From assembly GCF_000765215.1 (NCBI RefSeq), contig NZ_JPJE01000008.1:1-64000 (forward strand): 64,000 bases of DNA. Direction: 5' to 3'. The notes beneath the pieces are model-generated. The model did not search any database. It was not told the origin of the DNA and was given only the letters and a program-made list of their open reading frames with translations. The DNA is from Eubacterium sp. ER2 (GTDB lineage: Bacteria > Bacillota > Clostridia > Lachnospirales > Lachnospiraceae). Position numbers and translations under genes: made by a program. The first letter of the stretch is position 1; every line of letters starts with the position of its first letter. Shown here piece after piece: positions 34,881 to 43,466 of this stretch.

Positions 34881-35618
34881 ATGGAAAAAATAGTGTTAGA
34901 GTATGTAGAGTATTTAAAAGAAGTGAAGGGGATTTCTCTGAACACAGAGATGGCGTACAGGCGTGATCTTATGAAGCTCGTGCGTTATCTGGACTCTCAG
35001 GGAATTCATGAAGTGGCGCAGATCACGGCGACAAACCTCAACTCCTATATGCTTCACATGGAGAAACAGAAGCTGACCAATACGACTATATCCAGAAATG
35101 TGGCTTCAATCAAGGGATTTTTTAACTATCTCTTCAAAAAGAAATATATCAAAGAGGATGTGTCAGAGGGGCTGACCAGTCCAAAGATCGAGCGCAGGGA
35201 GCCGAAGAGCGCCTCCAAGGAGGATGTGGAGAAGGTTCTTGCCATTCCAAATGGAAAGACGCCAAAGCTGCTCCGGGACAAGGCTATGATCGAGCTTTTG
35301 TATTCCACAGGAATCATGGTGGAGGAGCTTGTAAGTCTCAAGATACAGGATGTCAATCTGGAGATGGGCTATCTGCAATGCCATTTTCCAGGTAATCAGA
35401 ACGCGTACCCGATCGACAAGCAGGCGCTGAAAGCTATGAAGGCGTATCTGAAGAACGGACGGGAGCCGCTGCTCAAGGGACATGGATCGGACGTGCTTTT
35501 CCCGAATATCAGCGGCAGAAAGATGAGCAGACAGGGCTTTTGGAAGATCCTGAAGGGCTATGCCGCCAAGGCAGGCATCGAGGGGACCATCACTCCCAGC
35601 ATGCTGCGCCATTCCTGA
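34881..35618 (+). CDS. Degenerate XerD-like tyrosine recombinase, truncated and missing catalytic residues
   Basis: 245 aa against ~295 for XerD. The N-terminal SAM-like DNA-binding domain is intact (YLKEVKGISLNTEMAYRRDLMKLVRYL ... VASIKGFFNYLFKKKYI). In the catalytic domain the first arginine is replaced by methionine (STGIMVEELVSL for TGLRVSEL), the beta-hairpin lysine region is altered (PGNQNAYPID), and the HxLRH histidine is serine (TPSMLRHS). The frame then stops, removing the last ~50 residues with the His/Trp and the tyrosine nucleophile; no remnant follows before the terminator. It cannot recombine DNA, yet the frame is clean and has a good ribosome site. Position after spoIIM is where an active XerD often sits. 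Confidence 0.8.
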   Translation: MEKIVLEYVEYLKEVKGISLNTEMAYRRDLMKLVRYLDSQGIHEVAQITATNLNSYMLHMEKQKLTNTTISRNVASIKGFFNYLFKKKYIKEDVSEGLTSPKIERREPKSASKEDVEKVLAIPNGKTPKLLRDKAMIELLYSTGIMVEELVSLKIQDVNLEMGYLQCHFPGNQNAYPIDKQALKAMKAYLKNGREPLLKGHGSDVLFPNISGRKMSRQGFWKILKGYAAKAGIEGTITPSMLRHS

Positions 35619-35650
35619 TGTAAAAAGAAAAGTCAGAATAACAGTAAGAG

Positions 35651-35679
35651 AGGCCGACAGTTTTGAGGACTGTCGGCCT
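35651..35679 (+). terminator. Terminator after the XerD-like gene
   Basis: AGGCCGACAG (35651-35660) pairs with CTGTCGGCCT (35670-35679). The T-rich tail is interrupted (TGTTGCATTTCTT). Confidence 0.65.
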
Positions 35680-35723
35680 TGTTGCATTTCTTAAAAAAAA
35701 ATCTCCAAATTCTGTGAAAGTTA

Positions 35724-35752
35724 TTGCATGTGCACAGAAAGAGAGCTATAAT
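35724..35752 (+). promoter_or_regulatory. Promoter of the iron-containing alcohol dehydrogenase gene
   Basis: TTGCAT (35724-35729), a 17-base spacer, TATAAT (35747-35752). A Rex-type operator begins 2 bases downstream. Confidence 0.75.
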
Positions 35753-35753
35753 A

Positions 35754-35771
35754 TTGATAAATAATTAACAA
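35754..35771. promoter_or_regulatory. Rex operator
   Basis: TTGATAA-ATAA-TTAACAA: one mismatch from the clostridial Rex consensus TTGTTAA-N4-TTAACAA, placed over the transcription start of an alcohol dehydrogenase gene, the classic Rex target. rex itself is at 14.6 kb. Confidence 0.75.
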
Positions 35772-35817
35772 GGTCGGCTTTGCCCGATCAATATCACAAA
35801 AAGGAGATGCAGCAGCA

Positions 35818-36999
35818 ATGAGCAGATTTTGTTTACCAAGAGACATTTATCATGGAAAGGGAAGCCTGGAGGAGCTGAAAAACCTGAAGGGCAAAAAGGC
35901 GATCCTTGTAGTGGGCGGCGGCTCCATGAAGCGCCAGGGATTTCTGGACAAGGCAGTCAATTATCTGAAGGAGGCCGGCATGGAGGTGCAGACGTTTGAG
36001 GGCGTGGAGCCTGATCCGTCTGTTGAGACTGTCATGAGAGGCGCTGAGGCCATGAGAGCCTTTGAGCCAGACTGGATCGTTGCCATGGGCGGAGGCTCAC
36101 CTATCGACGCTGCCAAGGCAATGTGGGCTTTCTACGAGTATCCGGATACAACCTTCGAGGATCTGTGCATCCCCTTTAATTTCCCGGAGCTGAGACAGAA
36201 AGCGAAATTTGCGGCGATCCCCTCCACATCGGGAACAGCTACAGAGGTTACAGCATTTTCCGTTATCACAAACTATCAGACCGGCGTAAAATATCCGCTT
36301 GCTGACTTTAACATCACACCGGACATCGCCATTGTCGACCCGGATCTCGTAGCCGGGCTTCCTGTAAAACAGGTTGCCTATACAGGAATGGACGCGCTGA
36401 CACACGCCATTGAGGCCTATGTGTCCACGCTTCACGGACCATTTACAGATCCTCTTGCCCTGCAGGCCATTGAGATGGTGCTGGACTATCTGCCTGCATC
36501 TTACAACTGCAACATGGAGGCGAGAGAGCAGATGCACTATGCGCAGTGCCTGGCCGGAATGGCATTTTCCAACGCTCTCCTGGGCATTGTCCACTCCATG
36601 GCACACAAGACAGGCGCCGCCTTCTCAACAGGACATATTCCCCACGGCTGCGCAAACGCCATCTATCTGCCCTACGTAATCAAATACAATGCGAAGGATG
36701 AGACGGCGGCCAAGAGGTATGCGGAGATCGCCCGCAGAATGGGACTTCCGGGAACATCAGAGAAGGCGCTCATCAACAGCCTCTGCGAGAAGATTGATGA
36801 GTTCAACGTGAGACTGAACATCCCGAAGACGCTGAAGGACTTCGGTATCAACGAGGATGAGTTTAAGGAGAAGGTTGCGAAGATTGCGGAGCTGGCAGTG
36901 GGAGACGCGTGCACAGGCTCCAACCCGCGTGCCATCGACCCGGCTACAATGGAGAAGCTTCTCACCTGTACATACTATGGAACAGAGGTTGATTTCTAA
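35818..36999 (+). CDS. Iron-containing alcohol dehydrogenase (butanol/ethanol type)
   Basis: 393 aa, group III Fe-dependent alcohol dehydrogenase reducing aldehydes with NAD(P)H. Visible are the cofactor motif VAMGGGSPIDAAKAMWAF (GGGSxxD), IPSTSGTATEVTAFSVI, VDPDLVAGLP, and the metal ligands: an aspartate in GMDALTHAIEAYVS, then histidines in HAIEAY, VHSMAHK and HIPHG. It is preceded by AAAGGAG, a consensus promoter and a Rex box, so it should be induced when NADH/NAD rises. It is followed by a GC-rich hairpin. A more distant paralogue lies at 48.5 kb. Confidence 0.93.
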   Translation: MSRFCLPRDIYHGKGSLEELKNLKGKKAILVVGGGSMKRQGFLDKAVNYLKEAGMEVQTFEGVEPDPSVETVMRGAEAMRAFEPDWIVAMGGGSPIDAAKAMWAFYEYPDTTFEDLCIPFNFPELRQKAKFAAIPSTSGTATEVTAFSVITNYQTGVKYPLADFNITPDIAIVDPDLVAGLPVKQVAYTGMDALTHAIEAYVSTLHGPFTDPLALQAIEMVLDYLPASYNCNMEAREQMHYAQCLAGMAFSNALLGIVHSMAHKTGAAFSTGHIPHGCANAIYLPYVIKYNAKDETAAKRYAEIARRMGLPGTSEKALINSLCEKIDEFNVRLNIPKTLKDFGINEDEFKEKVAKIAELAVGDACTGSNPRAIDPATMEKLLTCTYYGTEVDF

Positions 37000-37030
37000 A
37001 AAATCTTACAGCGGATCGCAGGATCAAGCG

Positions 37031-37058
37031 GACGGGCGCCCATTAAAAGGCGCCTGTC
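37031..37058 (+). terminator. Hairpin after the alcohol dehydrogenase gene
   Basis: GACGGGCGCC (37031-37040) pairs with GGCGCCTGTC (37049-37058; one G-U), followed by TCATTT. The weak T-run makes efficiency uncertain. A 10-base tandem ATTAAAACAA follows at 37071-37090. Confidence 0.6.
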
Positions 37059-37106
37059 TCATTTCAGATTATTAAAACAAATTAAAACAAATTCAGTGAT
37101 AAATTA

Positions 37107-37135
37107 TTGCTATTTCTCTATGTTTGGATTATTAT
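37107..37135 (+). promoter_or_regulatory. nfnAB promoter
   Basis: TTGCTA (37107-37112), a 17-base spacer, TATTAT (37130-37135). AGGAGG sits before the ATG at 37167. No convincing Rex box was found here. Confidence 0.55.
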
Positions 37136-37166
37136 AAAATAAGTTTGATGATTAGGAGGATGCAAG

Positions 37167-38054
37167 ATGTATAAGATACGGAAAGCTGAAAAACTGGCTG
37201 ATAAGATCTATCTTATGGATGTGGAAGCACCGCGTGTCGCAAGGCACTGTGAGCCAGGGCAGTTTGTGATAGTGAAGTTGGACGAAAAGGGAGAGCGAAT
37301 TCCTCTGACGATCTGTGACTATGACAGGGAGGAAGGAACTATCACCATCGTGTTCCAGACAGTTGGCGCGTCTACAGAGAAGTTTGCAGCCCTGAAGGCG
37401 GGAGATGCGTTCCAGGATTTCACAGGACCTCTCGGATGTCCCTCAGAGCTGGTCCATGAAGATATAGAGAGCCTGAAGCAGAAAAAGATCCTCTTTGTGG
37501 GAGGCGGCGTTGGATCCGCTCCTGTTTATCCCCAGGTAAAATGGCTGAAGGAGCACGGTGTTGACGCGGATGTCATCATCGGCGCCAAGACAAAGGATAT
37601 GCTCATCCTGGAGGATGAGATGAGAGCTGTGGCCGGAAACTACTACCCCTGTACAGACGATGGTACATACGGCCATGCGGGTATGGTTACGACCATGGTC
37701 GAGGAGCTGGTAAACGAGGGAAAGAAATATGACCTGTGCGTGGCCATCGGACCGGTGATCATGATGAAGTTTACCTGTCTGCTCACAAAGAAGCTGGGCA
37801 TCCCGACTGTTGTCAGCATGAACCCTATCATGGTGGACGGAACCGGCATGTGCGGCGCCTGTCGTCTCCACGTGGGCGACGAGATCAAGTTTGCCTGTGT
37901 GGACGGACCGGAATTTGACGGACATCTTGTGAATTTTGATGAGGCGATGAAGAGACAGCAGATGTACAAGACCCAGGAGGGCCGGGCTCTGCTGAAATTA
38001 CAGGAAGGCGATACCCATCATGGCGGATGCGGCAACTGTGGAGGTGACGAATAA
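37167..38054 (+). CDS. nfnA: NADH-dependent reduced ferredoxin:NADP oxidoreductase subunit A
   Basis: 295 aa, FNR-fold. The FAD domain has CEPGQFVIVKLDEKGERIPLTICDYD; the NAD domain has ILFVGGGVGSAPVYPQVKWL. The C-terminal [2Fe-2S] site is GTGMCGACRLHVGDEIKFACVDGPEFDGHLVNF. With NfnB it forms the flavin-based bifurcating transhydrogenase that couples NADH, ferredoxin and NADPH. SudB or glutamate-synthase partner assignments are the alternatives, but the 1-base overlap with the GltA-like gene matches nfnAB. The C-terminal tail HHGGCGNCGGDE has two extra cysteines. Confidence 0.87.
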   Translation: MYKIRKAEKLADKIYLMDVEAPRVARHCEPGQFVIVKLDEKGERIPLTICDYDREEGTITIVFQTVGASTEKFAALKAGDAFQDFTGPLGCPSELVHEDIESLKQKKILFVGGGVGSAPVYPQVKWLKEHGVDADVIIGAKTKDMLILEDEMRAVAGNYYPCTDDGTYGHAGMVTTMVEELVNEGKKYDLCVAIGPVIMMKFTCLLTKKLGIPTVVSMNPIMVDGTGMCGACRLHVGDEIKFACVDGPEFDGHLVNFDEAMKRQQMYKTQEGRALLKLQEGDTHHGGCGNCGGDE

Positions 38055-39442
38055 TGGCAGATATGTTAAAGAGAGTTCCTGTCAGAGAGCAGGATCCAAA
38101 GGTAAGAGCGACAAACTTTGACGAGGTTTGCTATGGATATAACAAGGAAGAGGCAATGGAGGAGGCATCCCGCTGCCTGAACTGCAAGAACGCAAAATGT
38201 ATCCAGGGATGTCCGGTGTCTATCAATATCCCGGGATTTATCGCAAAGGTGAAGGACGGGGATATCGAGGGGGCCTACAAGGTGATCGGAGAGTCCTCCG
38301 CCCTGCCGGCCATCTGCGGGCGGGTATGTCCCCAGGAGTCCCAGTGTGAGTGCAAATGTATCAGGGGTATCAAAGGTGAGCCTGTATCCATCGGAAAGCT
38401 GGAGCGCTTTGTCGCTGATTACGCCCTTGAAAATGATATCAAGCCCCAGAAAGCGGAGAAGATGAACGGCCACAAGGTGGCTGTCATCGGTTCCGGCCCG
38501 TCAGGTCTTACCTGCGCCGGCGACCTTGCCAAGCTGGGCTACGATGTGACTGTGTTTGAGGCCCTCCACGAGCTGGGCGGCGTGCTTGTATACGGTATCC
38601 CTGAATTCCGTCTTCCCAAGGAGAAGGTGGTAAAGAAGGAGATTGAGAAGGTCAAGGAGCTGGGCGTGAAGTTTGAGACTAACGTTGTGATCGGCAAGTC
38701 CACTACCATTGACCAGCTCATGGAGGAGGAAGACTTTGAGGCTGTGTTTATCGGCTCAGGAGCCGGACTTCCTATGTTCATGGGCATCCCGGGAGAGACG
38801 GCCAACGGCGTCTTCTCTGCCAACGAGTATCTGACAAGAAGCAACCTGATGAAGGCCTTTGACGACTCTTACGACACTCCTATTGCCGCAGGTAAGAAGG
38901 TGGCGGTTGTAGGCGGCGGAAACGTGGCCATGGATGCGGCCAGAACAGCACTGCGGCTCGGCGCTGACGTGCACATCGTATACCGCCGGAGCGAGGCAGA
39001 GCTTCCCGCCAGAGTGGAAGAGGTTCACCACGCAAAGGAAGAGGGCGTTGTGTTCAACCTGCTGACCAACCCGAAGGAGATCCTTGTGGATGAGAACGGA
39101 TGGGTGAAGGGCATGAAGGTGATCAAGATGGAGCTTGGAGAGCCGGACGCCTCCGGAAGACGCCGTCCTATCGAGATCCCGGGCTCCGAGTATGAGATCG
39201 AGCTGGATACAGTGATCATGGCTCTTGGCACGACACCGAATCCGCTGATCGCTTCCACCACAAAGGGGCTGGAGACAAACAGGAGAAAATGTATCGTGGC
39301 TGAAGAGGAGAACGGCCAGACATCAAAGGCCTGCGTATTTGCCGGCGGAGATGCGGTCACAGGAGCTGCCACGGTCATCCTCGCCATGGGCGCAGGAAAG
39401 GCAGGAGCCAAGGGTATCCACGAGCTGCTGTCACAGAAATAG
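38054..39442 (+). CDS. nfnB: NADH-dependent reduced ferredoxin:NADP oxidoreductase subunit B (GltA-like)
   Basis: 462 aa. The N-terminal two-[4Fe-4S] domain includes CLNCKNAKCIQGCPVSINIPGF and ICGRVCPQESQCECKC. The FAD motif is VAVIGSGPSGLTCAGDLAKLGYDVTVFEA and the NADPH motif is VAVVGGGNVAMDAARTALRLG. It is closed by GDAVTGAATVILAMGAGKAGA. Often misannotated as glutamate synthase small subunit; no large subunit is present here. It starts by 1-base overlap with nfnA. A strong terminator with seven Ts follows. Confidence 0.9.
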   Translation: MADMLKRVPVREQDPKVRATNFDEVCYGYNKEEAMEEASRCLNCKNAKCIQGCPVSINIPGFIAKVKDGDIEGAYKVIGESSALPAICGRVCPQESQCECKCIRGIKGEPVSIGKLERFVADYALENDIKPQKAEKMNGHKVAVIGSGPSGLTCAGDLAKLGYDVTVFEALHELGGVLVYGIPEFRLPKEKVVKKEIEKVKELGVKFETNVVIGKSTTIDQLMEEEDFEAVFIGSGAGLPMFMGIPGETANGVFSANEYLTRSNLMKAFDDSYDTPIAAGKKVAVVGGGNVAMDAARTALRLGADVHIVYRRSEAELPARVEEVHHAKEEGVVFNLLTNPKEILVDENGWVKGMKVIKMELGEPDASGRRRPIEIPGSEYEIELDTVIMALGTTPNPLIASTTKGLETNRRKCIVAEEENGQTSKACVFAGGDAVTGAATVILAMGAGKAGAKGIHELLSQK

Positions 39443-39461
39443 ACTGAAAAGTGAACTGATC

Positions 39462-39502
39462 GGGAGAGGAATTCGGGTTAGCCCGGCCCTCTCCCTTTTT
39501 TT
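39462..39502 (+). terminator. nfnAB terminator
   Basis: GGGAGAGG (39462-39469) pairs with CCTCTCCC (39488-39495), with an inner CGGG/CCCG stem, followed by seven Ts. Confidence 0.88.
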
Positions 39503-39541
39503 GTTTTATTTTGTGTGGGTGAACAGGAGGAGACAGAATAG

Positions 39542-40021
39542 GTGAAGATCACAGTGATCACAGTGGGAAAGATAAAGGAAAAGTATCTGAAGGATGCCAT
39601 CGCCGAGTACAGCAAGCGGCTTGGCCGCTACTGCAGGCTGGAGATCATAGAGGTGGCGGATGAGAAGACGCCGGACCAGGCCAGCGAGGCGGCAGAGGAA
39701 AGTATCCGCGCAAAAGAGGGAGAGCGTATCATGAAGCATATAAGAGAAGACATGTACGTGATCACTCTTGAGATTGCGGGAAAAATGCTCTCCTCCGAGG
39801 AGCTGGCGGACAAGATCAATGCCCTTGGGCTGTCCGGCAAGAGCAGCATTGCCTTTGTCATCGGCGGTTCCATAGGGCTTGCCAGAGAGGTGATGGCAAG
39901 GTCGGACTTTGCCCTCAGCTTTTCGAAGATGACCTTTCCCCACCAACTCATGCGGGTCATCCTGCTGGAGCAGGTGTACAGGAGCTACAGGATTATCAAT
40001 GGGGAGCCATATCATAAGTAA
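39542..40021 (+). CDS. rlmH: 23S rRNA (pseudouridine1915-N3)-methyltransferase RlmH
   Basis: 159 aa SPOUT methyltransferase: [97 protein letters not shown], including the family-defining C-terminal YRIxxGxPYHK. It starts at a GTG (39542) with AGGAGGAG upstream. It methylates helix 69 of 23S rRNA in assembled 70S ribosomes. Confidence 0.96.
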   Translation: MKITVITVGKIKEKYLKDAIAEYSKRLGRYCRLEIIEVADEKTPDQASEAAEESIRAKEGERIMKHIREDMYVITLEIAGKMLSSEELADKINALGLSGKSSIAFVIGGSIGLAREVMARSDFALSFSKMTFPHQLMRVILLEQVYRSYRIINGEPYHK

Positions 40022-40104
40022 GTGCGGTTTTTCGTATTTGGTTGTAATATGGTATGGGTGGTGAGCTTTCAGAGCGATGATTGGAATTTGGGGGTGTGCA
40101 GAGA

Positions 40105-40632
40105 ATGTTTGAAGGATTTGATTTTACAAACTTTTGGGAAGACAGTGAGTACGCGCTGAAAGAATATGTCAGCGAATTGCCGTCTGATGAACTGATCGCC
40201 AGCGTTGAGCAGGAATTGGGCTACAAGCTGCCAGTTTCTTATATTTGGCTGATGAAGCAACATAACGGAGGTATTCCTGTCAACACCTGTTTCCCTACTG
40301 ATGAGCCTACCAGCTGGGCAGATGACCATGTAGCTATCACAGGAATTTTCGGTATTGGAAGAGAGAAAACATATTCGTTATGTGGGGAGTTTGGGAGTCA
40401 GTTTATGATTGAAGAATGGGAGTACCCTGCTATCGGAGTGGCTATTTGTGACTGCCCCAGTGCCGGACATGATATGATTTTTCTGGATTATCGGGAGTGC
40501 GGTCCAGACGGGGAACCCAAAGTAGTGCATGTGGACCAGGAGTGGGACTACAAAATCACTCCTTTGGCAGATAGCTTCGAGAAATTTATCCTTGGCCTTG
40601 TAAACGAAGAGGATTTTGAGTTAGAAGATTAA
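40105..40632 (+). CDS. SMI1/KNR4 (SUKH-1) family protein
   Basis: 175 aa from the ATG at 40105 (GGGGGTG upstream); a TTG at 40081 is an alternative. The SUKH core is recognisable: LPSDELIASVEQELGYKLPVSYIWLMKQHNGG, then GIFGIGREKTYSL, YPAIGVAICDCPSAGHDMIFLDYRECGPDGEPKVVHVDQE and DSFEKFILGLV. SUKH proteins often serve as immunity proteins for polymorphic toxins; no toxin gene is next to it. AT-richer than the flanks, consistent with recent acquisition. The gap to the next gene (40633-40862) holds only very short open frames I cannot assign. Confidence 0.85.
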   Translation: MFEGFDFTNFWEDSEYALKEYVSELPSDELIASVEQELGYKLPVSYIWLMKQHNGGIPVNTCFPTDEPTSWADDHVAITGIFGIGREKTYSLCGEFGSQFMIEEWEYPAIGVAICDCPSAGHDMIFLDYRECGPDGEPKVVHVDQEWDYKITPLADSFEKFILGLVNEEDFELED

Positions 40633-40862
40633 CCACTATTGAAGATTAGATATGGACGTGAGAATAAATATATTAACAGCAGATATGTTATACAGGAAAA
40701 GGGGATTTGAAGGAAAGACCCTGCGAATGGGATGGTCCGGGAATGTCAAACTTGACAACCAATAAAATCTTCGATTAGTTATATGCCAACAGCTGCGTAT
40801 GAATTGGCCTATGCCGGAGGAGCATATCAGGAGAGACGCATCACAGGAAGGGACGCTGTAAT

Positions 40863-41564
40863 ATGAAGGTTACAGGAACAAAATGCTACGTACAGATTGA
40901 AGATGATGCCGGGAATATCGCAAGATTTGACGGGGAAGTCTGCTTTGGAGAATTTTGCGCACTGGCTGACTCGATCGAATGGGTCCGGCACAGCGGTGAG
41001 GCGACAGAGCAGGACAGGATTGACCTGAGTTATCAGGCGACACGATATGGAAAAGACACTGGCACAAAAATACTCTTTTTCAGCTCTGATGGCCAGGTGA
41101 TGTTTGAAGACGAGCTTGGACTGAAAACGGAGGTATACTGTTCCAAAACGTATCTGGTCATCGTGGCCGTGGTGGTCGTGTCCCTGCTTTTTCCTGCTCT
41201 GCTCATAGCTGTGCTGGATGTTGCAAGTCTGAGATTTACCACAGGTTTCGGTATTGTGACTGTTCTCCTCGCCAGCCCATTCCTTGCCTGGGCGCTTCAG
41301 ATATGGAGGTTCCGGATTACAGCCGAGGGGGCTGTCGTAACGGTCAGGCCTGCGGCAGGAAGAACCTGGCAGTTTTCTGCGTCCGATATAACCAGGGTTG
41401 TCCGAAAGGTTAAGATGGATTCCGGCTGGGAGATGATACAAAAGGTTAGGTTTTACACAAAAGATAAGCGTGTGTCGCTAAATCAGACCATGACAGGTAT
41501 TGAGGACATGGACGCATATCTTCTGCGGCATGTTGACGCGAAAAAAATTACTACAAAGAAATGA
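40863..41564 (+). CDS. Membrane protein of unknown function with possible PH-like domain
   Basis: 233 aa, not recognised with confidence. An N-terminal soluble region (~95 residues, beta-rich) is followed by two adjacent membrane helices (LVIVAVVVVSLLFPALLIAVLDVA and TGFGIVTVLLASPFLAWAL) and a C-terminal segment (WRFRITAEGAVVTVRPAAGRTWQFSASDITRVVRKVKMDSGWEMIQKVRFYTKDKRVSLNQTMTGIEDMDAYLLRH). The C-terminal part has the strand order and KxxxxSxNxxMxGxxxMxxYL ending typical of small bacterial PH-like domains. It lies downstream of the SUKH gene on the same strand; a functional tie is unproven. Confidence 0.6.
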   Translation: MKVTGTKCYVQIEDDAGNIARFDGEVCFGEFCALADSIEWVRHSGEATEQDRIDLSYQATRYGKDTGTKILFFSSDGQVMFEDELGLKTEVYCSKTYLVIVAVVVVSLLFPALLIAVLDVASLRFTTGFGIVTVLLASPFLAWALQIWRFRITAEGAVVTVRPAAGRTWQFSASDITRVVRKVKMDSGWEMIQKVRFYTKDKRVSLNQTMTGIEDMDAYLLRHVDAKKITTKK

Positions 41565-41719
41565 GTGAGCTCTATGTGGATGGACAGGAAAACTTCGTAT
41601 CTGTAGAGGCAGACAGAGATTTGAAGATATTTTACAAGCCCTCCGGCCATGCCCTGTGCTACAATAGAAGGGCTGAATAAAATGCAAGATCCTGAACAGG
41701 GGTTAATGGGAGGCGGGCT

Positions 41720-42565
41720 ATGAGAAAAGAGACAAAGACTGCGGTGTACGATGAGGAGCTGGGACTGGAAGCCTACCGTTTTAAGGGCATAGCCCAGCCC
41801 TTTCCCAACCATTTCCATGAGTACTATGTGATCGGCTTTGTGGAGGAGGGGGAGCGCCGCCTGTCCTGCAGGAACCGGGAGTACATGATCCGCAGGGGCG
41901 ATGTGGTCCTGTTCAATCCGGGCGACAGCCATGCCTGTGTTCAGGTGGACGGAGGAGCCCTGGACTACAGGGGATTTAACATCTCAAAGGAGACTATGCT
42001 GGATCTGATGGGGGAAGTGACAGGCAGGCGGAGTCTTCCGGGATTTTCAGAAACCGTGCTCCGCGACGAGGAGATCTCCTGTTATCTGCGCCCTCTCCAC
42101 GGGCTTGTCATGGAGGGCTCCCGCGAATTTGGAAAGGAAGAAAATCTTCTCCTTGTGCTGTCTTTGCTCCTGGGGCGATGCGGACAGCCCTTTGAGGAAT
42201 GTGTCCCGGAGTGCCGGGAAGAGATCGAGAGGGCCTGTGCGTTCATGGAGAGACATTATGGGGAGCGCATCTGTCTGGACCAGATATGCCGCCAGGCAGG
42301 GCTGAGCAAGTCCACGCTGCTGAGGGCATTTGTCAGGGCAAAGGGAGTCACGCCCTACTGTTATCTTGAAAATATCCGCATTGGCGCGGCGAAGAAGCTG
42401 CTGGAGAAGGGAGTGCCTCCGGCAGAGGCAGCCCTGCGGACAGGATTTTCCGACCAGAGCCATTTTACAAATTATTTCAGCCGGTTTATCGGCTTTACGC
42501 CCGGTGCCTACCGGGATATTTTTTTGAAAAAGAACAGAACGGAGGACAGACAGCATGGAAAATAA
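41720..42565 (+). CDS. AraC-family transcriptional regulator
   Basis: 281 aa. The N-terminal cupin (NHFHEYYVIGFVEEGERRLSCRNREYMIRRGDVVLFNPGDSHACV) is an AraC-type ligand-binding domain. The C-terminal double HTH is LDQICRQAGLSKSTLLRAFVRAKGVTPYCYLENIRIGAAKKLLEKGVPPAEAALRTGFSDQSHFTNYFSRFIGFTPGAYR. It overlaps the EamA exporter gene by 11 bases, so it most likely controls its own operon and the exporter. Inducer unknown. Confidence 0.92.
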   Translation: MRKETKTAVYDEELGLEAYRFKGIAQPFPNHFHEYYVIGFVEEGERRLSCRNREYMIRRGDVVLFNPGDSHACVQVDGGALDYRGFNISKETMLDLMGEVTGRRSLPGFSETVLRDEEISCYLRPLHGLVMEGSREFGKEENLLLVLSLLLGRCGQPFEECVPECREEIERACAFMERHYGERICLDQICRQAGLSKSTLLRAFVRAKGVTPYCYLENIRIGAAKKLLEKGVPPAEAALRTGFSDQSHFTNYFSRFIGFTPGAYRDIFLKKNRTEDRQHGK

Positions 42566-43466
42566 AGCATCAAGAGGGCACCTGGCGGCTCTGCTCACAA
42601 TTTTGATCTGGGGGACTACCTTTATCTCCACAAAGGTATTGCTGGTGGATTTCCAGCCTGTAGAAATCCTCTTTTTCCGATTTGTCCTGGGACTTCTGGC
42701 CCTCCTGATCGTCTGCCCCCGCCGGATGACAGGGACGACGCTCAGACAGGAGATCGTATTTGGCGCCGCAGGACTGTGCGGCGTATGTCTGTACTACCTG
42801 ATGGAAAACATTGCGCTGACCTATACAATGGCTTCCAATGTGGGGGTCATCATTTCCGCGGCTCCGTTTTTTACGGCCATTTTGTCCCATCTGCTCCTGA
42901 AGAAGGAGGAGAAGCTGGGGGCTGCTTTCTTTGTGGGATTTCTCATCGCGATGGCAGGGATTGCATTGATCAGCTTCAACGGCTCTGCCCTGCAGCTCAA
43001 TCCGACAGGGGATCTGCTGGCCCTGCTGGCCGCCTTTTTGTGGGCCTGCTATTCCATTCTCACGCGCAGGATTAGCGGATACGGATACAATACGATCCTG
43101 ACAACGAGAAGGATCTTTTTCTACGGCATCCTGTTCATGGTTCCGGCCTTGTTCCTGTTTGATTTCAGGCTGGAGCTGGATCGGTTTGCGAACCCTGTCT
43201 ATCTTTGGAACATCCTCTTTCTGGGATTAGGGGCATCCGCGCTCTGCTTTGTCACGTGGAATTTCGCGGTCAGGCTGCTGGGCGCGGTCAAGACCAGCGT
43301 TTACATTTATCTGGTTCCCGTCATTACCGTGGCGGCTTCAGTAGTGATCCTGCGGGAGCCCTTTACGTGGATGACCGGAGCAGGGACAGTCCTCACTCTG
43401 GCTGGGCTTTTGCTCTCGGAAGGTAAATGGGGCGGCGGGAGAAATATTATTCGTAAATCCCATTGA
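42555..43466 (+). CDS. DMT-superfamily (EamA) transporter
   Basis: 303 aa, ten membrane helices in two EamA repeats ([18 protein letters not shown]... and [22 protein letters not shown]...; the RhaT/YdcZ-like glycine and proline positions are present). It probably exports an amino acid or other small metabolite. Coupled to the AraC gene upstream. Its 3' end overlaps the convergent FKBP gene by 20 bases. Confidence 0.9.
   Translation: MENKASRGHLAALLTILIWGTTFISTKVLLVDFQPVEILFFRFVLGLLALLIVCPRRMTGTTLRQEIVFGAAGLCGVCLYYLMENIALTYTMASNVGVIISAAPFFTAILSHLLLKKEEKLGAAFFVGFLIAMAGIALISFNGSALQLNPTGDLLALLAAFLWACYSILTRRISGYGYNTILTTRRIFFYGILFMVPALFLFDFRLELDRFANPVYLWNILFLGLGASALCFVTWNFAVRLLGAVKTSVYIYLVPVITVAASVVILREPFTWMTGAGTVLTLAGLLLSEGKWGGGRNIIRKSH

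Noticed and set aside
37085-37120. Rex site before nfnA
   Set aside because: GTGATAAATTATTGC has only a short palindrome and lacks the TTGT/ACAA ends.
40633-40862. Two very short frames (37 and 27 codons) between the SUKH and membrane-protein genes
   Set aside because: No clear ribosome sites or family resemblance; could be remnants but nothing supports a call.
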